Both the position numbers and the translations under genes were made by a program. From contig JAZQUG010000040.1 of NCBI GenBank assembly GCA_045631225.1, positions 1 to 64,000 of the forward strand: a DNA stretch of 64,000 nt. Reading direction: 5' to 3'. Shown one piece after another: positions 61,933-64,000 of the stretch (position 1 is the first letter of the stretch; the number at the start of each line of letters is the position of its first letter). The notes under the pieces were generated by a model. The model worked only from the letters and a program-made list of their open reading frames with translations, made no database searches and was not told the origin of the DNA. The stretch is from Fimenecus sp045631225. Lineage in GTDB: Bacteria > Bacillota > Clostridia > Oscillospirales > Acutalibacteraceae.

Positions 61933-62169
61933 ATGAAAAACTATATCAATACAGTTATAAAACCAAAGCTTCAGGGTGATGGTGGAGAAATTGACTTTAT
62001 ATCTTATGAAAACGGAAATCTCACAGTGCTTTTGCAGGGTGAATGTTCAAAATGCCTTATTGTTGACCGTTGTCTTCGTTGGATTGAAAGCGAAGTTATG
62101 CGTGATATGGGTGAGAGCGTAAATGTTATTGCACAGAAGAAAAAACCATTCTTCTGGGACAAGGATTAA
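61933..62169 (+). CDS. Small NifU-domain-like protein
   Basis: A 78-residue protein resembling the C-terminal NifU (Nfu) domain: KPKLQGDGGEIDFISY, then VLLQGECSKC with the CxxC pair that in Nfu proteins binds a [4Fe-4S] cluster between two subunits. It probably delivers iron-sulfur clusters. Its place between a sugar mutase and a mannosidase is odd, since no iron-sulfur assembly gene is near. A third Cys (VDRC) is extra. It starts 2 bp after the mutase stop and ends 9 bp before the mannosidase. Confidence 0.7.
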   Translation: MKNYINTVIKPKLQGDGGEIDFISYENGNLTVLLQGECSKCLIVDRCLRWIESEVMRDMGESVNVIAQKKKPFFWDKD

Positions 62170-62178
62170 GGTGATTTT

Positions 62179-64000
62179 ATGGCACATATTAAAGTTGTAA
62201 GAAGAAGTATGCGTCCTGAGGAATGGACAGATTTACGCTTCGGTTGGCTTAAAAGATACATATATGAAGAGAAATATGAAATCGAAAATTTAAAGGTCCG
62301 TGATGCCCGTCAGGTTGCTGAAATGCAGTACGAGTATTATCCTGAGGGCTGGAGAACCCTTAAAAAAGGTGATATGTACTTTACTCCTGACGGAACAGCA
62401 TTTTTCGATGCAGAGGTTGAAATTCCACAGCATCTTCGTGATAAGGAGCTTTGGTTTTCACTTAAAACTGCTGCTGAAATTATCGTTAAGGTAAACGGTA
62501 AGTATGTTGGTGGTGTTGACCCTAATCGTGACAGAATTCTTTTAAGTCCGTATATTGATTCTGATGTTCTTCATTTTGAGATGGAGGGCTATAACCGTTC
62601 AAAACCTGATGACGAAAGAAACCCTGAATCACTTTCAGTCCGTGGTTGTCGTCAGATTTTTGAGGGTGCATATCTTGCAACAATCAACCATATAGTTCTT
62701 GATTTGGTTTATGACCTTGAATTGCTTCTTGATATTGCGAAAAGTGAACTTTTCAATGAGGATTATCGCAATTTCCTGAATCGTGAAATTAACAATGCAC
62801 TTAATCTCATTGATTTTGATGACCTGAAAACAGAGGATGTTGCACAAGCAAAGAAATATGTTGACGATGTGATTTTTGAAAATGACGATTACAAGGGTAA
62901 TGGTGATGTGGCGCTTATTGCACATTCACACCTTGATATTGCATATTATTGGAGAAGAATTCACTCTGTACAGAAAAATCTTCGTACAATTCTTATTCAG
63001 TTGCGACTTATGGACAGATACCCTGACTTTAAATACACTCATACTCAGGCTTATACATACGAAATGCTTGAAAAGTATTATCCTGATGTGTTTGAGGAAT
63101 TAAAAGAGAAAATAGCAAGAGGTCAGTTTGAGCCTGTTGGTGCTATGTACGTTGAACCTGACTGCAATATTCCTTGTGCTGAAAGCCTTATTCGTCAGTT
63201 TATGTATGGTCAGCATTATTTCCGTGAAAAGTTCGGCAAAACAGTTAAAAACTGTTGGTTGCCTGATGTTTTCGGTAACAGCTGGATTTTACCGCAGATT
63301 CTTAAAAAGAGTGGCGTTGACTACTTTGTTTCAAACAAAATGTCAACATGGAACGATACAAACAGATTCCCTCATAACAACTTTATCTGGAAAGGTATTG
63401 ACGGTAGTGAGGTTTATGCTTGTGTACCGCCAACTCACTTTATAACATGGAATATGCCGTCACAGATTCAGGAAAATTGGGAGGCATATCAGGACAAAAA
63501 CCAAGGTGGACAGACTATGTCTATGTTTGGTTACGGTGACGGTGGTAGTGGCTGTACTGAAGAAATGATTGAGATTATGCACCGTTTCGATAAACTTTCA
63601 ATAATGCCGAAAACTGAACATATCAGCGGTCAGGAATTCCTTGAGAAAAATCTTAAAGATAATAAAAATCTTGCAAAATGGGATGGTGAGCTTTATCTTG
63701 AAATGCATCGTGGTACATTCACCACAAAGTCAAAGATGAAGAGATATAACCGTCAGCTTGAATATAAGCTTCGTGAGGCAGAAATTATTTCAACTCTCCG
63801 TCATCTTAAGGGTGCAGAATATCCTTATGATGAAATCCGTGATATTTATAAGAAACTCTTGATAAATCAGTTCCACGATATTCTTCCCGGTAGCCACATC
63901 ACACCTGTATATCGTGATGCAATGGCAGATTATGAAGAAATTGAACAGAGAGTCGATAAGATTATCGGTTCTGGTGAACAGTATTTCAACTCACTTAATT
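62179..64000 (+). CDS. GH38 alpha-mannosidase (partial, runs off the right edge)
   Basis: The first 607 codons of a large alpha-mannosidase. Family marks are ALIAHSHLDIAYYWR with zinc ligands His251 and Asp253, the nucleophile block NCWLPDVFGNS with Asp363, and FGYGDGGSG and INQFHDILPGSH (about residues 448-456 and 560-571) with further ligands. An N-terminal beta domain (about 1-240) is of the bacterial, cytosolic type. It hydrolyses alpha-mannosides, for example from host N-glycans or yeast mannan. There is no signal peptide. The GTG-rich AAGGTGA precedes the ATG. Full-length relatives have about 1000 residues, so some 400 should lie beyond the window. Confidence 0.92.
   Translation, partial: MAHIKVVRRSMRPEEWTDLRFGWLKRYIYEEKYEIENLKVRDARQVAEMQYEYYPEGWRTLKKGDMYFTPDGTAFFDAEVEIPQHLRDKELWFSLKTAAEIIVKVNGKYVGGVDPNRDRILLSPYIDSDVLHFEMEGYNRSKPDDERNPESLSVRGCRQIFEGAYLATINHIVLDLVYDLELLLDIAKSELFNEDYRNFLNREINNALNLIDFDDLKTEDVAQAKKYVDDVIFENDDYKGNGDVALIAHSHLDIAYYWRRIHSVQKNLRTILIQLRLMDRYPDFKYTHTQAYTYEMLEKYYPDVFEELKEKIARGQFEPVGAMYVEPDCNIPCAESLIRQFMYGQHYFREKFGKTVKNCWLPDVFGNSWILPQILKKSGVDYFVSNKMSTWNDTNRFPHNNFIWKGIDGSEVYACVPPTHFITWNMPSQIQENWEAYQDKNQGGQTMSMFGYGDGGSGCTEEMIEIMHRFDKLSIMPKTEHISGQEFLEKNLKDNKNLAKWDGELYLEMHRGTFTTKSKMKRYNRQLEYKLREAEIISTLRHLKGAEYPYDEIRDIYKKLLINQFHDILPGSHITPVYRDAMADYEEIEQRVDKIIGSGEQYFNSLN

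Overview
The window reads as low-GC DNA of an anaerobic, spore-forming Clostridia, most likely a gut Oscillospirales/Ruminococcaceae-type bacterium. The evidence is a GerA-type germinant-receptor operon, Rex, [FeFe]-hydrogenases, many glycoside hydrolases without signal peptides, AGGAGG-type ribosome binding sites and sigma-A-like promoters with 16-17 bp spacers. No rRNA, tRNA, CRISPR array, prophage or insertion sequence was recognised. Family assignments come from motif recognition by eye, not from database searches.

Layout. 1-5.1 kb (minus): a V/A-type ATPase operon in the order E-DUF2764-A-B-D-I, cut at the window edge, behind a promoter and a leader hairpin that looks like an attenuator. 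5.3-14.5 kb: glycan and phosphoester catabolism: a GH78 rhamnosidase; a GH18-like protein with a metallophosphoesterase (minus); and a plus operon of alkaline-phosphatase-superfamily phosphodiesterase, beta-helix protein, PfkB kinase and organophosphate-type MFS transporter. 14.6-27.3 kb: two very large secreted proteins (957 and 2989 aa) built from about 40-residue Cys/His repeats, then a lipoprotein. 27.4-33.6 kb: two divergent membrane-anchored metallophosphoesterases around an unexplained RNA-like region ending in a strong terminator, then an MFS transporter and a GH127 enzyme.

33.9-47.0 kb is the metabolic centre: rex, an LDH-fold malate dehydrogenase, fumC, hdrB-hdrC-hdrA, an MvhD/FlxD protein, two iron-sulfur proteins, an FAD/NAD module, a soluble fumarate-reductase-like pair and an AspT/SucE-type exchanger, all on the plus strand and tightly packed. 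Read together they suggest a cytosolic route oxaloacetate -> malate -> fumarate -> succinate. In it an HdrABC-FlxABCD complex could pass NADH electrons to fumarate, possibly bifurcating to ferredoxin, and the exchanger could export succinate. This is the most interesting system in the window.

47.1-51.9 kb (minus) is a hydrogen-sensing or hydrogenase operon: two mini [2Fe-2S] proteins, a PAS-containing [FeFe]-hydrogenase-like sensor, a SpoIIE/PP2C phosphatase and a second [FeFe]-hydrogenase. 52.2-64 kb carries a GH29 fucosidase, a DUF421/DUF4363 pair, the gerKA-KB-KC operon, a GH36 alpha-galactosidase, a phosphohexomutase, a NifU-domain protein and a GH38 alpha-mannosidase that runs off the right edge.
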